DNA from: Allocoprobacillus sp002160865
GTDB lineage: Bacteria; Bacillota_I; Bacilli_A; Erysipelotrichales; Coprobacillaceae
DNA: 64,000 nt
Direction of reading: 5' to 3'
Assembly: GCF_042850985.1 (NCBI RefSeq)
Contig: NZ_AP031415.1
Location: 1,736,001 to 1,800,000, forward strand
The translations under genes and the position numbers were made by a program. Positions 1 to 8,635 of the stretch are shown here, in pieces. The notes below the pieces were generated by a model, which was not told the origin of the DNA, did not search any database, and worked only from the letters and a program-made list of their open reading frames with translations. Numbering within the stretch: position 1 is the stretch's first letter; the number at the start of each line of letters is the position of its first letter.

Positions 1-562
1 TCATAATATGAATAAAACCAAATATAAATGATGAAATAAGATGAGCCATTTTGGGATTCCATTCATAAATCCAGCCAAAGACAATACCTCTAAATAACAT
101 TTCTTCTAAAATAGGTGCTAAAACACAAGAAACAAAAATCATTAAAGCCGGATAAGAAGTTGTAATAGATTCTATAAACTGCTGATTTTCACTTGCCTGA
201 TTTCCACCTAAAGTCATTGTGATTAAACCACCAATGATTTGACATGCATAGATAAGCAAAACACCTATAATACAACCCTCAATAAGATACTGCTTTAAAT
301 TCTTTTTAAAATCTCGCCATTGTTCTAGCATGCTATCTTTTAATAACCAACCTGCTAATCCTAATAAAAAGACATCAAAAATCAGATTTAAATAGGCATT
401 CAGCTGATTATAATCAAATTCCAGTTGAAACTGTATAATAACAAATTTAAATAAAGCACTTAAAATCAATGAACCACAATAAACATAAAGAGGCAATATC
501 ACAAGCACAAACATCCACTTAGCTTGGGTTGGTACTCTCCTTGTAAAATGTTGATTAAACAT
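1..562 (-). CDS. CPBP-family intramembrane metalloprotease (C-terminus cut by window edge)
   Basis: The frame starts at an ATG at 562 and runs off the window, giving 187 residues. It is strongly hydrophobic with several membrane segments. Residues 150-160 read PILEEMLFRGI, matching the EExxxR motif 1 of CPBP (Abi/CAAX protease-like) enzymes, with E153, E154 and R158. Residues 181-185 (FGFIH) match the FxxxH motif 2. The remaining motif with the last metal ligand would lie beyond base 1. The family contains intramembrane proteases, bacteriocin self-immunity proteins and prenyl-protein proteases, so the substrate cannot be named. Its ATG overlaps the end of the upstream membrane-protein gene by 8 bp, so the two are probably co-translated. 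Confidence 0.8.
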   Translation of the reverse strand, partial: MFNQHFTRRVPTQAKWMFVLVILPLYVYCGSLILSALFKFVIIQFQLEFDYNQLNAYLNLIFDVFLLGLAGWLLKDSMLEQWRDFKKNLKQYLIEGCIIGVLLIYACQIIGGLITMTLGGNQASENQQFIESITTSYPALMIFVSCVLAPILEEMLFRGIVFGWIYEWNPKMAHLISSFIFGFIHIM

Positions 563-1427
563 ATTGGTCATCTCCATTATAAGTATTTGTTTGTTCATAG
601 CGATGATAAGCCAGTTCTTCAAAGAAAATCGCCTGTGCTAAATGAAAACGAGGTAAATAGCTATAAACGCTGATAACTCCTGCAATAATTGCCGCTATTA
701 AAGAACCTAAAACAGGTAAAAAAGACAATAGTTCTGCAATAAAACTTTGAATAATAACCATTAAAAAGATCCATCCAAAAAATGAAAGATATAACTTAAA
801 ATATTCAAAAATATGTCCTTTCATTAAAGAAAATGAAGCTTTCATAGCTTTTAAATTTTTCATATGAAATCTTTCTAATAAATAAGGCACTGCAAAAAGA
901 TATGAAGATACAAAGAATAAAATAATCAACAATACAAAATAACAGAGTACAAACATTGATAATGTTTGTGGAGAATGTTTGAGAATATATGACAATATAT
1001 AAGCATAATTTCCTGTTAAAAGCATTTCACCAGAAATTCCCTGTAACGACTGTGATAGAAATACACCTATAATCACTAATAAAATATAAGCAACAATAAA
1101 TAAAACAGCCATCATAAATATATTGATTAATATATATGTAGAAAACAATTCTTTAAAACGTTTGAATCCTACAAAAGCATCATCATCTTTTAATGACTGA
1201 GATTGATTTCTTACCATTTTTAATGAACTCACAATATAACCATGTGAAACTGTTAAAAAAGCAATACTCATAACTAAATAAAGTAAACGAGATAATATAT
1301 CTTCTCCAATGTTAAAGATATTTGGAATTAATTCAAGTAAAACAATCATCAACAAAATACGCATATATTGAGTTCTATTCATATTTTGAATTTGACTGGC
1401 TCTTTCTTTTATCATTTTTATATTCAT
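555..1427 (-). CDS. DUF975-like polytopic membrane protein
   Basis: A 290-residue integral membrane protein with about six hydrophobic segments and no soluble domain. The start is the ATG at 1427, because AGGAG lies 8 bases upstream; a GTG three codons earlier overlaps that ribosome binding site and is unlikely. Motifs include SHGY followed by a K-x-V near the end of the second membrane segment and VPYLLE near residue 190. The same landmarks (SHGY, VPYVME) recur in the gene at 51760-52590, so the two look like distant paralogues of the DUF975 type. Function is unknown; family members are uncharacterised membrane proteins. It is followed without a gap by a CPBP protease gene. Confidence 0.6.
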   Translation of the reverse strand: MNIKMIKERASQIQNMNRTQYMRILLMIVLLELIPNIFNIGEDILSRLLYLVMSIAFLTVSHGYIVSSLKMVRNQSQSLKDDDAFVGFKRFKELFSTYILINIFMMAVLFIVAYILLVIIGVFLSQSLQGISGEMLLTGNYAYILSYILKHSPQTLSMFVLCYFVLLIILFFVSSYLFAVPYLLERFHMKNLKAMKASFSLMKGHIFEYFKLYLSFFGWIFLMVIIQSFIAELLSFLPVLGSLIAAIIAGVISVYSYLPRFHLAQAIFFEELAYHRYEQTNTYNGDDQYV

Positions 1428-1466
1428 TTTTATCACTCCTTAATTTCCAACATTATATCATATCTC

Positions 1467-1799
1467 TTATTTAATGTCTAAACTTGTTTTAATCGCCTGA
1501 TTTACCTTTTCCATAAAAGATTGAGATAAAACTCCTAGACGCTCATCTATTCTTTTTTTATCAATGGTACGTATTTGTTCTAGAAGAATGACAGACTTCT
1601 TTTCTAAAAAAGGTGTTTCAATGATGACATGTGTTGGTAAATCATTTTTAGTCATTCTTGAAGAAATAGGTGCGACGATAACCGTTGTAGAATACTTATT
1701 ACCCTTATTATTCTGTAAAATCAAAACTGGTCTATATCCACCTTGTTCACTACCAATAACTGGTGATAAATCTGCATAATATATTTCTCCCCTATTCAT
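1467..1799 (-). CDS. MazF/EndoA-type mRNA interferase toxin, solitary
   Basis: A 110-residue protein that aligns along its length with Bacillus EndoA (NdoA): RGEIYYADLSPV at the N-terminus, GSEQGG, RPVLILQN, and the distal block SVILLEQIRTIDKKR. Family members cleave mRNA at short motifs. The catalytic arginine corresponds to R23, but the position of EndoA Thr48 is serine here (S46, in APIS), which keeps the hydroxyl. AGGAGG lies 5 bases before the ATG. Only 85 bp separate it from the next upstream gene, too little for a MazE-type antitoxin of about 80 residues. It therefore appears as an orphan, or its antitoxin is encoded elsewhere, as sometimes found for chromosomal EndoA copies. Confidence 0.88.
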   Translation of the reverse strand: MNRGEIYYADLSPVIGSEQGGYRPVLILQNNKGNKYSTTVIVAPISSRMTKNDLPTHVIIETPFLEKKSVILLEQIRTIDKKRIDERLGVLSQSFMEKVNQAIKTSLDIK

Positions 1800-1861
1800 A
1801 TTGTCCTCCTATCATACAAATAATATATGAATAAGATAAGAAAAATATGATGAAATAAAAT

Positions 1862-1889
1862 AAGAATGCACAAAATGGCATTCTTTATT
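1862..1889 (-). terminator. Intrinsic terminator of the distal glycopolymer operon
   Basis: Arms AAGAATGC (1862-1869) and GCATTCTT (1878-1885) are separated by an 8-base loop. On the minus strand the stem is followed by TATTTTATTT. The stem overlaps the stop codon of the 1885-3006 gene and ends the operon that runs down from about 9.7 kb. Confidence 0.7.
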
Positions 1890-3006
1890 TCCACTGTTCC
1901 ATCATAAAACGAACAATATCTTGTGTATATGTTGTTTGAGGCTTGGCAATCATCTTATGAGCAAAAGATTGAATATCATATCTTTGTGGATGATTCAAAG
2001 ATTCTATAAGAGATTTTGGGCTTTGAAAAATAGTTCCCGGTAAATCATGTAGATAATCAATATACATGCTACGTTTTCTCATATATTCTTCATAGTCAAA
2101 CGCATAAAAAAACAAGGGTTTGTTTAATAATGAGGCTTCAAATATAACTGCTGAATAATCTGTAATAATATAGTTTGCAACATGGAAAAATTCTAAAGAA
2201 GTATATTGATGATCTTCGATAATTCTAGAATCATGAATATGAAATGTTGTTAATGGATGCAATTTTAATACAAGATGATATTGATTAAAATCTATAACAT
2301 CAATAAGCTCTTTAATAGCGTTATAGAGTACGTGGTCATCTTTTCTAAAAGTAGGAGCATAAACAATGATTTTTTTATCTGACTGACATAGTTGTGGATA
2401 AGTTTCTAGTATATTCTGGCTTATAACCTGTTTATGGTTCTCATCAATTAATAAATCAGTTTTGGGTAAAGGGAAGACTTTGACTTGAGATAAGTCTACA
2501 TGAAATGCATCAGCAAAGAAAGGTCTTGTATATTCACTGCTAGAAAAAACATAAGTATAATTTTTATGCATTCTCATTAAATGAGCAATCTTTGAACTTG
2601 ATCCTTCTGGCTGATCTAAAATACTATATCCAAATTTTTTAAATGCACCTAAAGCGTGCCAAATTTGAATGACGACTAAGTCTGAACGTTGTTTTAATAT
2701 ACATACAGGAATGCAATAAGTATCTAAAATAACCATTTTAGAAGTTGCTATATGATACATTTGTTTTAACATATGAAAACAATATAAAATATGATTTTTC
2801 ATTCCTTTTTTTAACATTTTTGCTAAAACAACATGTTGAATATCTGGGTTTATTTTTTTTGTTTCATCTATAATCATTTGAAAATCCAAAGGTGTCACAT
2901 CCATTTGACGTGATATATAAGTTATCTTATTTTGAACTGGTAAACATTTCATAAAAAAATACAAAATATTTAATCCAAAAATACCAATATTAACAATAAT
3001 ACTCAT
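1885..3006 (-). CDS. CDP-glycerol/CDP-ribitol phosphotransferase (TagB/TagF family)
   Basis: A 373-residue protein of the glycerophosphotransferase family, which transfers polyol-phosphate units from CDP-glycerol or CDP-ribitol onto a lipid-linked acceptor at the inner membrane face. Visible landmarks are QIWHALGAFKKFG (conserved WH..G near residue 115), IVYAPTFR near 215, LKLHP near 250 and ITDYSAVIFEASLL near 285, the nucleotide-binding DYSS-type block. A hydrophobic N-terminal stretch could anchor it. The start ATG overlaps the previous stop (ATGA), with AGGAGG upstream. It is the last gene of its operon and follows a closely similar family member. Whether it uses glycerol or ribitol cannot be read from sequence; TarI/TarJ in the same locus favour ribitol. 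Confidence 0.85.
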   Translation of the reverse strand: MSIIVNIGIFGLNILYFFMKCLPVQNKITYISRQMDVTPLDFQMIIDETKKINPDIQHVVLAKMLKKGMKNHILYCFHMLKQMYHIATSKMVILDTYCIPVCILKQRSDLVVIQIWHALGAFKKFGYSILDQPEGSSSKIAHLMRMHKNYTYVFSSSEYTRPFFADAFHVDLSQVKVFPLPKTDLLIDENHKQVISQNILETYPQLCQSDKKIIVYAPTFRKDDHVLYNAIKELIDVIDFNQYHLVLKLHPLTTFHIHDSRIIEDHQYTSLEFFHVANYIITDYSAVIFEASLLNKPLFFYAFDYEEYMRKRSMYIDYLHDLPGTIFQSPKSLIESLNHPQRYDIQSFAHKMIAKPQTTYTQDIVRFMMEQWK

Positions 3007-4130
3007 GATTTTCCTCCTAATAATTGTTCTACAAAACGCTTTGTAGATTTTCCATCACAAGATGACATAAATTTTTTTTGAAATTTTTCCTTTTTTTGAG
3101 AATAGTCATTTGGATTTAAAATAGCCTTCTCTAGTTCCTTTTGAATTTTAACAACTGGACCATAAGTATATTCTTCATAAGGATAAAAGAAATCTCGTGC
3201 TTGAATATATTCTTGTAAATCATAAGCAAAGAATATAGTTTGAATATCAAGTAATGATGCTTCAAAAATAACAGATGAATAATCCGTTATTAATATATCT
3301 GTTATAAACAATAAATCATTAATTTCACGCATTGAAGTCAAATCAATATAAAATTGAGGATCTAAAGTTTCTTGATATTTGTTTTTAATAAATGGATGTA
3401 ATTTGATAATACAAACGTAATCTTCACCTAATGATTGTTGTAAAGATGAAAAATGTATTTGACTAAAATCATAATAAGCCTTATGAATATCGTTACCTCT
3501 AAATGTAGGAGCAAATAATATAACCTTTTTCCCTTTTAACATTGGATATTTATCATATAAATCTTTTTTGATTTGCTTTTTATAATCTTTGTCAAAAAAA
3601 ATATCTGTTCTAGGAATTCCATAACTATGAACATCTTGAATATCCATACGAAAAGCTTTTGCATAATCTTTTCTAATACTTTCACTACTTACAATCGTAT
3701 CTGTATAATGACGATGTGTCATAGAAAATCGATCATGGTTTTGTTTTCTAGCAAAACCTACCGTTTTAAATGCCCCTACCGCATGCCAAACCTGTATCAA
3801 TTTTGTTTTCTTTCTTAAAGGTATAGGATAAATAATGGGATAAAAATCATCTATGAGAATATATTGAGAAGTCGCCATATCTTTACAGATTGATTTTTTA
3901 TCATGTTTCATCAAACTTGATTCATATAAATGTTTCTTGATAATATAACTTTCATCCAAAGCCTTCTCAATAAAATTAAAATTACCAGTCATTGTATTTC
4001 GAGAATCTGATAAAAACAAAACTTGTCTTGGTGTTATTCCATACCTCAATCTATACCATATATATAAAAGTATATAATCCAAACGTCGAAGAACTTGTAA
4101 AACCATTTTTATATAACTTTTCAAAATCAT
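3003..4130 (-). CDS. CDP-glycerol/CDP-ribitol phosphotransferase (TagB/TagF family)
   Basis: A 375-residue relative of the neighbouring 1885-3006 product. Motifs in order: LSDSRNTMTGNF (N-terminal block shared with the 11103-12263 product), IQVWHAVGAFKTVGF, ILFAPTFRG, IIKLHPFI and ITDYSSVIFEASLL. The C-terminal SSCDGKSTKRF motif is also shared with 11103-12263, so these two are closest to each other. ATG 4130 is taken as start; a GTG one codon earlier and a TTG two codons later are alternatives, since the ribosome site AGGTGA is close. It probably adds or extends a polyol-phosphate chain on an undecaprenyl-linked intermediate. It overlaps its downstream neighbour by 4 bp. Confidence 0.85.
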   Translation of the reverse strand: MILKSYIKMVLQVLRRLDYILLYIWYRLRYGITPRQVLFLSDSRNTMTGNFNFIEKALDESYIIKKHLYESSLMKHDKKSICKDMATSQYILIDDFYPIIYPIPLRKKTKLIQVWHAVGAFKTVGFARKQNHDRFSMTHRHYTDTIVSSESIRKDYAKAFRMDIQDVHSYGIPRTDIFFDKDYKKQIKKDLYDKYPMLKGKKVILFAPTFRGNDIHKAYYDFSQIHFSSLQQSLGEDYVCIIKLHPFIKNKYQETLDPQFYIDLTSMREINDLLFITDILITDYSSVIFEASLLDIQTIFFAYDLQEYIQARDFFYPYEEYTYGPVVKIQKELEKAILNPNDYSQKKEKFQKKFMSSCDGKSTKRFVEQLLGGKS

Positions 4131-4200
4131 CACCTGCTTTTATGCATTATAACATATCTTTTCATAAAAATAAAAAAATTATAAGTCATTTTCACATAAC

Positions 4201-5316
4201 CTATAACTTTTTGAGATTTTCTTTTAATTTCATACAAAGCTTCCATATCCTTGAATAATAAAAGGCATAATAAATATGATATAAAAAGCCATGACCTCGT
4301 GTATATATATGTCGATTAGTCATTTGATATTGTGTTAGTAAAAACTGATGTGGAGTAAGTGTCATAACATCTTTAAAGTCTTGATAATCTTTTTTGACAT
4401 AGAAATAATCTTGATTTAATTGTTGTAAAATTTGAAAATCATGAATAAGACTTTGTTGTAATTTGATATATATTTTCATAAAGGATTGCACCATTGATTG
4501 TGTTTTTAAAGAATACAGCATACCATTAATAAGTCTATTGTCAAAAGACTGCTTAATTTCTGTTGTAAAATGAATATCATTTTTTAAATCTTGATATACT
4601 TGATAATAAGCTTGATAACTACAAAAAACTGTAGAAGATGCTTTACCCGTTAAACTTTGCGTATTATTAATACGATAATGCATTAATGGTTTATCAACAA
4701 TAGTAATACACTCTGCCAAAAAATAAGACATCATGGAAAAATAAGTATCATTTGCTTGTTTAAGATTTTGAAATCTTAAATGATGTTTTTCTATAAAAGA
4801 TCTTTTCCACATCTTATTCCATGGAACATTTGTAGAAAAATTAAAGATATAACGAGGATGTGTCTTTTTAGAAAAAGGAATATGATCTGGTAACATCTCT
4901 TTTTTTAAATATGTTCCTGTCTTAATGATCGTTTGAGTCAATGAATCATATCGGTTAGCTGCACACACACATAAATCAGCCTGATCTTTTTCACATTTTT
5001 TATACATACATTCAAGAGCATTCTTTTCAAATAAATCATCAGCATCCCAGAACACTACATACTTCCCTCTAGCAATACTTAACCCATTATTTCTCGCAAC
5101 ACCAGCATATTGATTTTGTTGTGTTAATACAATTAATCGAGAATCTTTATTTTGATAATCTTTTAATATGGATAAAGATTCATCAGATGAACCATCATCC
5201 ACACAGATAATTTCAATTGATTTTAAAGATTGTCCAAGAATAGTATCTAAAGTATCCTTTAAATATTGCTGAGCATTATAAACCGGAACAATCACACTGA
5301 CTTTAATTTGATTCAC
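4201..5316 (-). CDS. GT2 family glycosyltransferase
   Basis: A 371-residue GT-A fold family 2 enzyme. The first 110 residues carry the hallmark order: VSVIVPVYNAQQYL, EIICVDDGSSDES, GVARNNGLSIARGKYVVFWDADD. The last DAD is the metal-binding DXD. The second half has the NDTYFS and MHYRINN blocks seen in the GT2 domains of 6388-7503 and 18979-21102. The start is GTG at 5316, with AAGGAGG 8 bases upstream. The C-terminus is basic and aromatic and may associate with the membrane. The sugar donor is not predictable from sequence. Context (glf, ugd, polyol-phosphate transferases) suggests a repeat unit or linkage sugar of the surface polymer. Confidence 0.85.
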   Translation of the reverse strand: MNQIKVSVIVPVYNAQQYLKDTLDTILGQSLKSIEIICVDDGSSDESLSILKDYQNKDSRLIVLTQQNQYAGVARNNGLSIARGKYVVFWDADDLFEKNALECMYKKCEKDQADLCVCAANRYDSLTQTIIKTGTYLKKEMLPDHIPFSKKTHPRYIFNFSTNVPWNKMWKRSFIEKHHLRFQNLKQANDTYFSMMSYFLAECITIVDKPLMHYRINNTQSLTGKASSTVFCSYQAYYQVYQDLKNDIHFTTEIKQSFDNRLINGMLYSLKTQSMVQSFMKIYIKLQQSLIHDFQILQQLNQDYFYVKKDYQDFKDVMTLTPHQFLLTQYQMTNRHIYTRGHGFLYHIYYAFYYSRIWKLCMKLKENLKKL

Positions 5317-5341
5317 TGATAAATCCTCCTTTTCATCTTCT

Positions 5342-6388
5342 TTAAATATGCAATATTTTCTTTACATTTCTAATACGTCTTTTGATGAAATTTTTTGTTT
5401 TTCGAATACGTGCACTTGTATTCATCCATTTATAAGCAGCTTTAGGATTTTCAATAATACGTGTTATTTTTTGCCATTCTAACTTCGTAAAATCTTCTTC
5501 ACGCATTTCTTTTAAGTTCATCGCTTCTTTAAATTCTTTAGAAAGCTGATACAAATATTCTAGGCGGAATTCTTTTGCGATACGTCCATAATTCCAAAAA
5601 TAATTTCTGACACGCTTTAAGGAATATTCATAAATAAAGTATTCTTTTAACTGTGGATTTCTATCTAAAAATTCATGAATAAATTGATATTCTTCATTCA
5701 TACAATAAACTTTTGATTTGCTGTTTACAGAAGAATTAGGATTATCTCGACGATTCATATAATATGGTCTATTCACAAAATACATTCTTTCAGCCCATGC
5801 AAACGTTTGAAACCAGAATCCATTATCTTGAAACGAAGCTCCCGGTGTTGTATTATGTCTGATATGATATTTTTCAAGCATTTCTCGTTTATAAATCCCA
5901 CTCCATGTATTGAGAATATATCGAAAAACTTGTGGATGCTCTTTAGGATTAACAATCTGGTTATAACCTGTTCCATCTTTAGATAACTGATTATAAGTTG
6001 CTATAAGAGTTCCATTCTTATATACAAAACGATAGAAATCAGCTTTAATCACATCGAGATCATTTTCATGAGCAATTTTATATAAGTCTTCATACATATG
6101 TAAGTCTACATAATCATCTGGCTCAACAATTCCAACATATTCTCCTGTTGCCTTATCAAGACCATCATTCATTCCTTTACCATAACCTTCATTTTGCTTA
6201 TCAATAATCACAATACGATTATCTTTTTGAGCATAATCTTGAATTATTTTTAATGAATTATCTGTTGAACCATCATTAACACAAATAATTTCTATATCCT
6301 TTAAAGTCTGATGAACAATACTTTCCATACATTCAACTAAATATTGTTCAACATTATAAATAGGTACAATAATTGATACTTTAGCCAT
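5342..6388 (-). CDS. GT2 family glycosyltransferase
   Basis: A 348-residue family 2 glycosyltransferase. KVSIIVPIYNVEQYL opens the protein, followed by EIICVNDGSTDNS, GYGKGMNDGLDKATGEYVGIVEPDD, in which EPDD replaces the more common DADD. It belongs to the subgroup with a YKW and basic C-terminal tail (RKTKNFIKRRIRNVKK). The start is the ATG at 6388, which shares its A with the previous stop codon (TAATG) and has GGAG 9 bases upstream; longer in-frame extensions run into the ribosome site. The donor is unknown. It lies inside a chain of overlapping glycopolymer genes and so is made with them. Confidence 0.85.
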   Translation of the reverse strand: MAKVSIIVPIYNVEQYLVECMESIVHQTLKDIEIICVNDGSTDNSLKIIQDYAQKDNRIVIIDKQNEGYGKGMNDGLDKATGEYVGIVEPDDYVDLHMYEDLYKIAHENDLDVIKADFYRFVYKNGTLIATYNQLSKDGTGYNQIVNPKEHPQVFRYILNTWSGIYKREMLEKYHIRHNTTPGASFQDNGFWFQTFAWAERMYFVNRPYYMNRRDNPNSSVNSKSKVYCMNEEYQFIHEFLDRNPQLKEYFIYEYSLKRVRNYFWNYGRIAKEFRLEYLYQLSKEFKEAMNLKEMREEDFTKLEWQKITRIIENPKAAYKWMNTSARIRKTKNFIKRRIRNVKKILHI

Positions 6389-7503
6389 TATTTCTTTCTC
6401 CTTTTCAACCATTTCTTTATGTGCAATGGAATAAACAATACAATCTTTCCTACTTTATATGTCTTAGAATTTTTAATTCGTTTAGCTCCATCATCACTTT
6501 TTTGTTTTGCCTTTTTTCTTAATTTAAAAAATTGTTCATACACATATTCATCACAATCATAAGATTGAACATCGAAAACACGTTTTGCATAATTGGTTGA
6601 TAAAAAACCAACTGGATATTGTTCAAGATGAAGTGAAGGAATGATTTCATGCTTGATCAGTTCATAGACTTTCTTATAAGCATCTCCTTCAATAGTATCA
6701 AGATTCCAAAAACTAAAATGTACATACCAATTCACAAAAGACTTTTCAACCTCATGATATTTACCGATACGTTCCAATTCTTGTTTCAAAGCATTCGCTG
6801 CCAAATAAAAACAATTCCATGATTTTTCCCTTGTTACGGAAAGCGATAAAGAATCATTGACACGATGATGAATTAAAAGTTCATTTAATGCATAAATTTT
6901 TTTTGCTTTAACAAGTGAAGAAAAAACAAAAAACAAATCATTCGATGTTCTCAAATTTTGAAAAGATAATTTCTCATCAATAATAAACTGTCTTCGATAA
7001 AGTTTATCCCATGCCCATCCTACACAAAAATGAAAAACATTGTCCGAGATATCTTTATAAGTAAATGGATTACATGGAATTTCGTGAAAACGTAAAGCAT
7101 AATCCATTGATAAATACTGGTGAGAAGAAGCATCATATTTATTTCCTCTAAAAATACATATATCAACATCATGTTTCACACTATTTATATAAGCTTTTTC
7201 TAACATTTCAGCTTCATAAAAATCATCTGCATCAAGAAAAGATACATATTCACCAGTCGCATATTCCATACCTTTATTTCTTGCAACTGCAGCTCCCTGA
7301 TTATTTTGATAAACATAATGAATTCTTGAATCTTCTAAAGCAGCCTGTGATATAATTTGAGCTGATTCATCTGTTGAACCATCATCTACACAAATGATTT
7401 CTATGTCTTTTAAAGTTTGATTCATAACATCATAAAGACATTTCTTAAATGCTTGACCTCCATTATAAACCGGTATAATCACCGAAACTTTAATATCACT
7501 CAT
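6388..7503 (-). CDS. GT2 family glycosyltransferase
   Basis: A 371-residue GT2 enzyme. KVSVIIPVYNGGQAF, EIICVDDGSTDES, GAAVARNKGMEYATGEYVSFLDADD define the catalytic N-terminal domain. NDLFFVFSS and LLIHHRVNDSLS are acceptor-side blocks shared with 4201-5316 and with the first half of 18979-21102. The C-terminus is very basic (KKAKQKSDDGAKRIKN...KKWLKRRKK), as expected for a peripheral membrane protein. It starts with ATG overlapping the glf stop by 4 bp (ATGA), with GAGGTG upstream, and ends at TAATG with the next glycosyltransferase. Donor and linkage cannot be inferred. Confidence 0.85.
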   Translation of the reverse strand: MSDIKVSVIIPVYNGGQAFKKCLYDVMNQTLKDIEIICVDDGSTDESAQIISQAALEDSRIHYVYQNNQGAAVARNKGMEYATGEYVSFLDADDFYEAEMLEKAYINSVKHDVDICIFRGNKYDASSHQYLSMDYALRFHEIPCNPFTYKDISDNVFHFCVGWAWDKLYRRQFIIDEKLSFQNLRTSNDLFFVFSSLVKAKKIYALNELLIHHRVNDSLSLSVTREKSWNCFYLAANALKQELERIGKYHEVEKSFVNWYVHFSFWNLDTIEGDAYKKVYELIKHEIIPSLHLEQYPVGFLSTNYAKRVFDVQSYDCDEYVYEQFFKLRKKAKQKSDDGAKRIKNSKTYKVGKIVLFIPLHIKKWLKRRKK

Positions 7504-8621
7504 CCTTTACACCTCAATGATATCATTTCCTTTTTTACACATTTTAATGCTTCTTCAATAACATGATGCATATCAAAATATTTATACATACCTAATCTGC
7601 CTCCAAAGATAACCTTATCTTCCTTCTGTGCCAATGCTTTGTATTTTTCATATAAAGTATTGTTCTTTTCATCATTCATTGGATAATAAGGTTCATCACC
7701 TTTATGCCATGAAGCTGGATATTCTTTTGTAATCACTGTTTTAGGTTGTGTTCCATATTCAAAATGCTTATGTTCTATAATTCTTGTATAAGGTACTTCA
7801 TATTCGTTATAGTTGACAACGGCATTTCCTTGATAGTTATCTGTATCTAAAATTTCTTCTTCAAATCTTAAACTACGATACTCCAGTTCTCCATAACAAT
7901 AGTCATAATACTGATCGATCATTCCCGTAAAGACTATCTTATCTGCTATTTCTTCTAACTCTTTTCTATGCTCAAAGAAATCATAGTTCAGTTTAACATC
8001 TATACCTTCAAGCATTTTTTCAATAATTTGTGTATATCCTCCAATTGGTATGCCCTGATATAAATCGTTAAAATAGTTATTATCATATGTAAATCTAACC
8101 GGTAATCTCTTGATAATAAATGAAGGCAACTCGTTACATGGTCGACCCCATTGTTTTTGTGTATAGCCTTTAACAAGCTTTTCATAGATATCCTTTCCAA
8201 CTAATGAAATAGCCTGTTCTTCAAGATTTTGAGGTTCAGTAATTCCTGATTCTTTAATCTGTTCATCAATCTTTTCCTTAGCCTGTTCAGGTGTGACAAC
8301 ACCCCATAGTTTATTGAAAGTATTCATATTAAAAGGCATGTTGTAGATTTCACCTTTATAATTGGCAATAGGTGAATTTGTGTATCTATTAAACTGTGCA
8401 AACTGCTGAATATAATCCCAAACTTCTTTATTTGAAGTATGGAAAATATGAGCACCATATTTATGTACATGAATACCTTCAACTTCTTGAGTATAAACAT
8501 TTCCACCAACATGACTTCTTTTATCAATAACAAGACATGTCTTTCCTTTCTTATTAGCTTCACAGGCAAAGATGCTGCCAAACAATCCACTTCCTACTAT
8601 TAAATAATCGTACTTCATCAT
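7500..8621 (-). CDS. glf: UDP-galactopyranose mutase
   Basis: The 373-residue product converts UDP-galactopyranose to UDP-galactofuranose using reduced FAD in the cytoplasm. It has the N-terminal Rossmann dinucleotide fold YDYLIVGSGLFGSIFA, the FAD motif VIDKRSHVGGNVYT, KYGAHIFHTSN, the substrate region YTQKQWGRP and the C-terminal IFGGRLGMYKYFDMHHVIEEAL typical of bacterial Glf. Length matches the family. Three ATGs lie close together (8627, 8621, 8618). AAAGG abuts the first, so 8621 or 8618 is preferred. It supplies UDP-Galf to the glycosyltransferases encoded just downstream, implying a galactofuranose-containing surface polymer. Confidence 0.96.
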   Translation of the reverse strand: MMKYDYLIVGSGLFGSIFACEANKKGKTCLVIDKRSHVGGNVYTQEVEGIHVHKYGAHIFHTSNKEVWDYIQQFAQFNRYTNSPIANYKGEIYNMPFNMNTFNKLWGVVTPEQAKEKIDEQIKESGITEPQNLEEQAISLVGKDIYEKLVKGYTQKQWGRPCNELPSFIIKRLPVRFTYDNNYFNDLYQGIPIGGYTQIIEKMLEGIDVKLNYDFFEHRKELEEIADKIVFTGMIDQYYDYCYGELEYRSLRFEEEILDTDNYQGNAVVNYNEYEVPYTRIIEHKHFEYGTQPKTVITKEYPASWHKGDEPYYPMNDEKNNTLYEKYKALAQKEDKVIFGGRLGMYKYFDMHHVIEEALKCVKKEMISLRCKG

Positions 8622-8635
8622 TCTCATCCTTTCTT

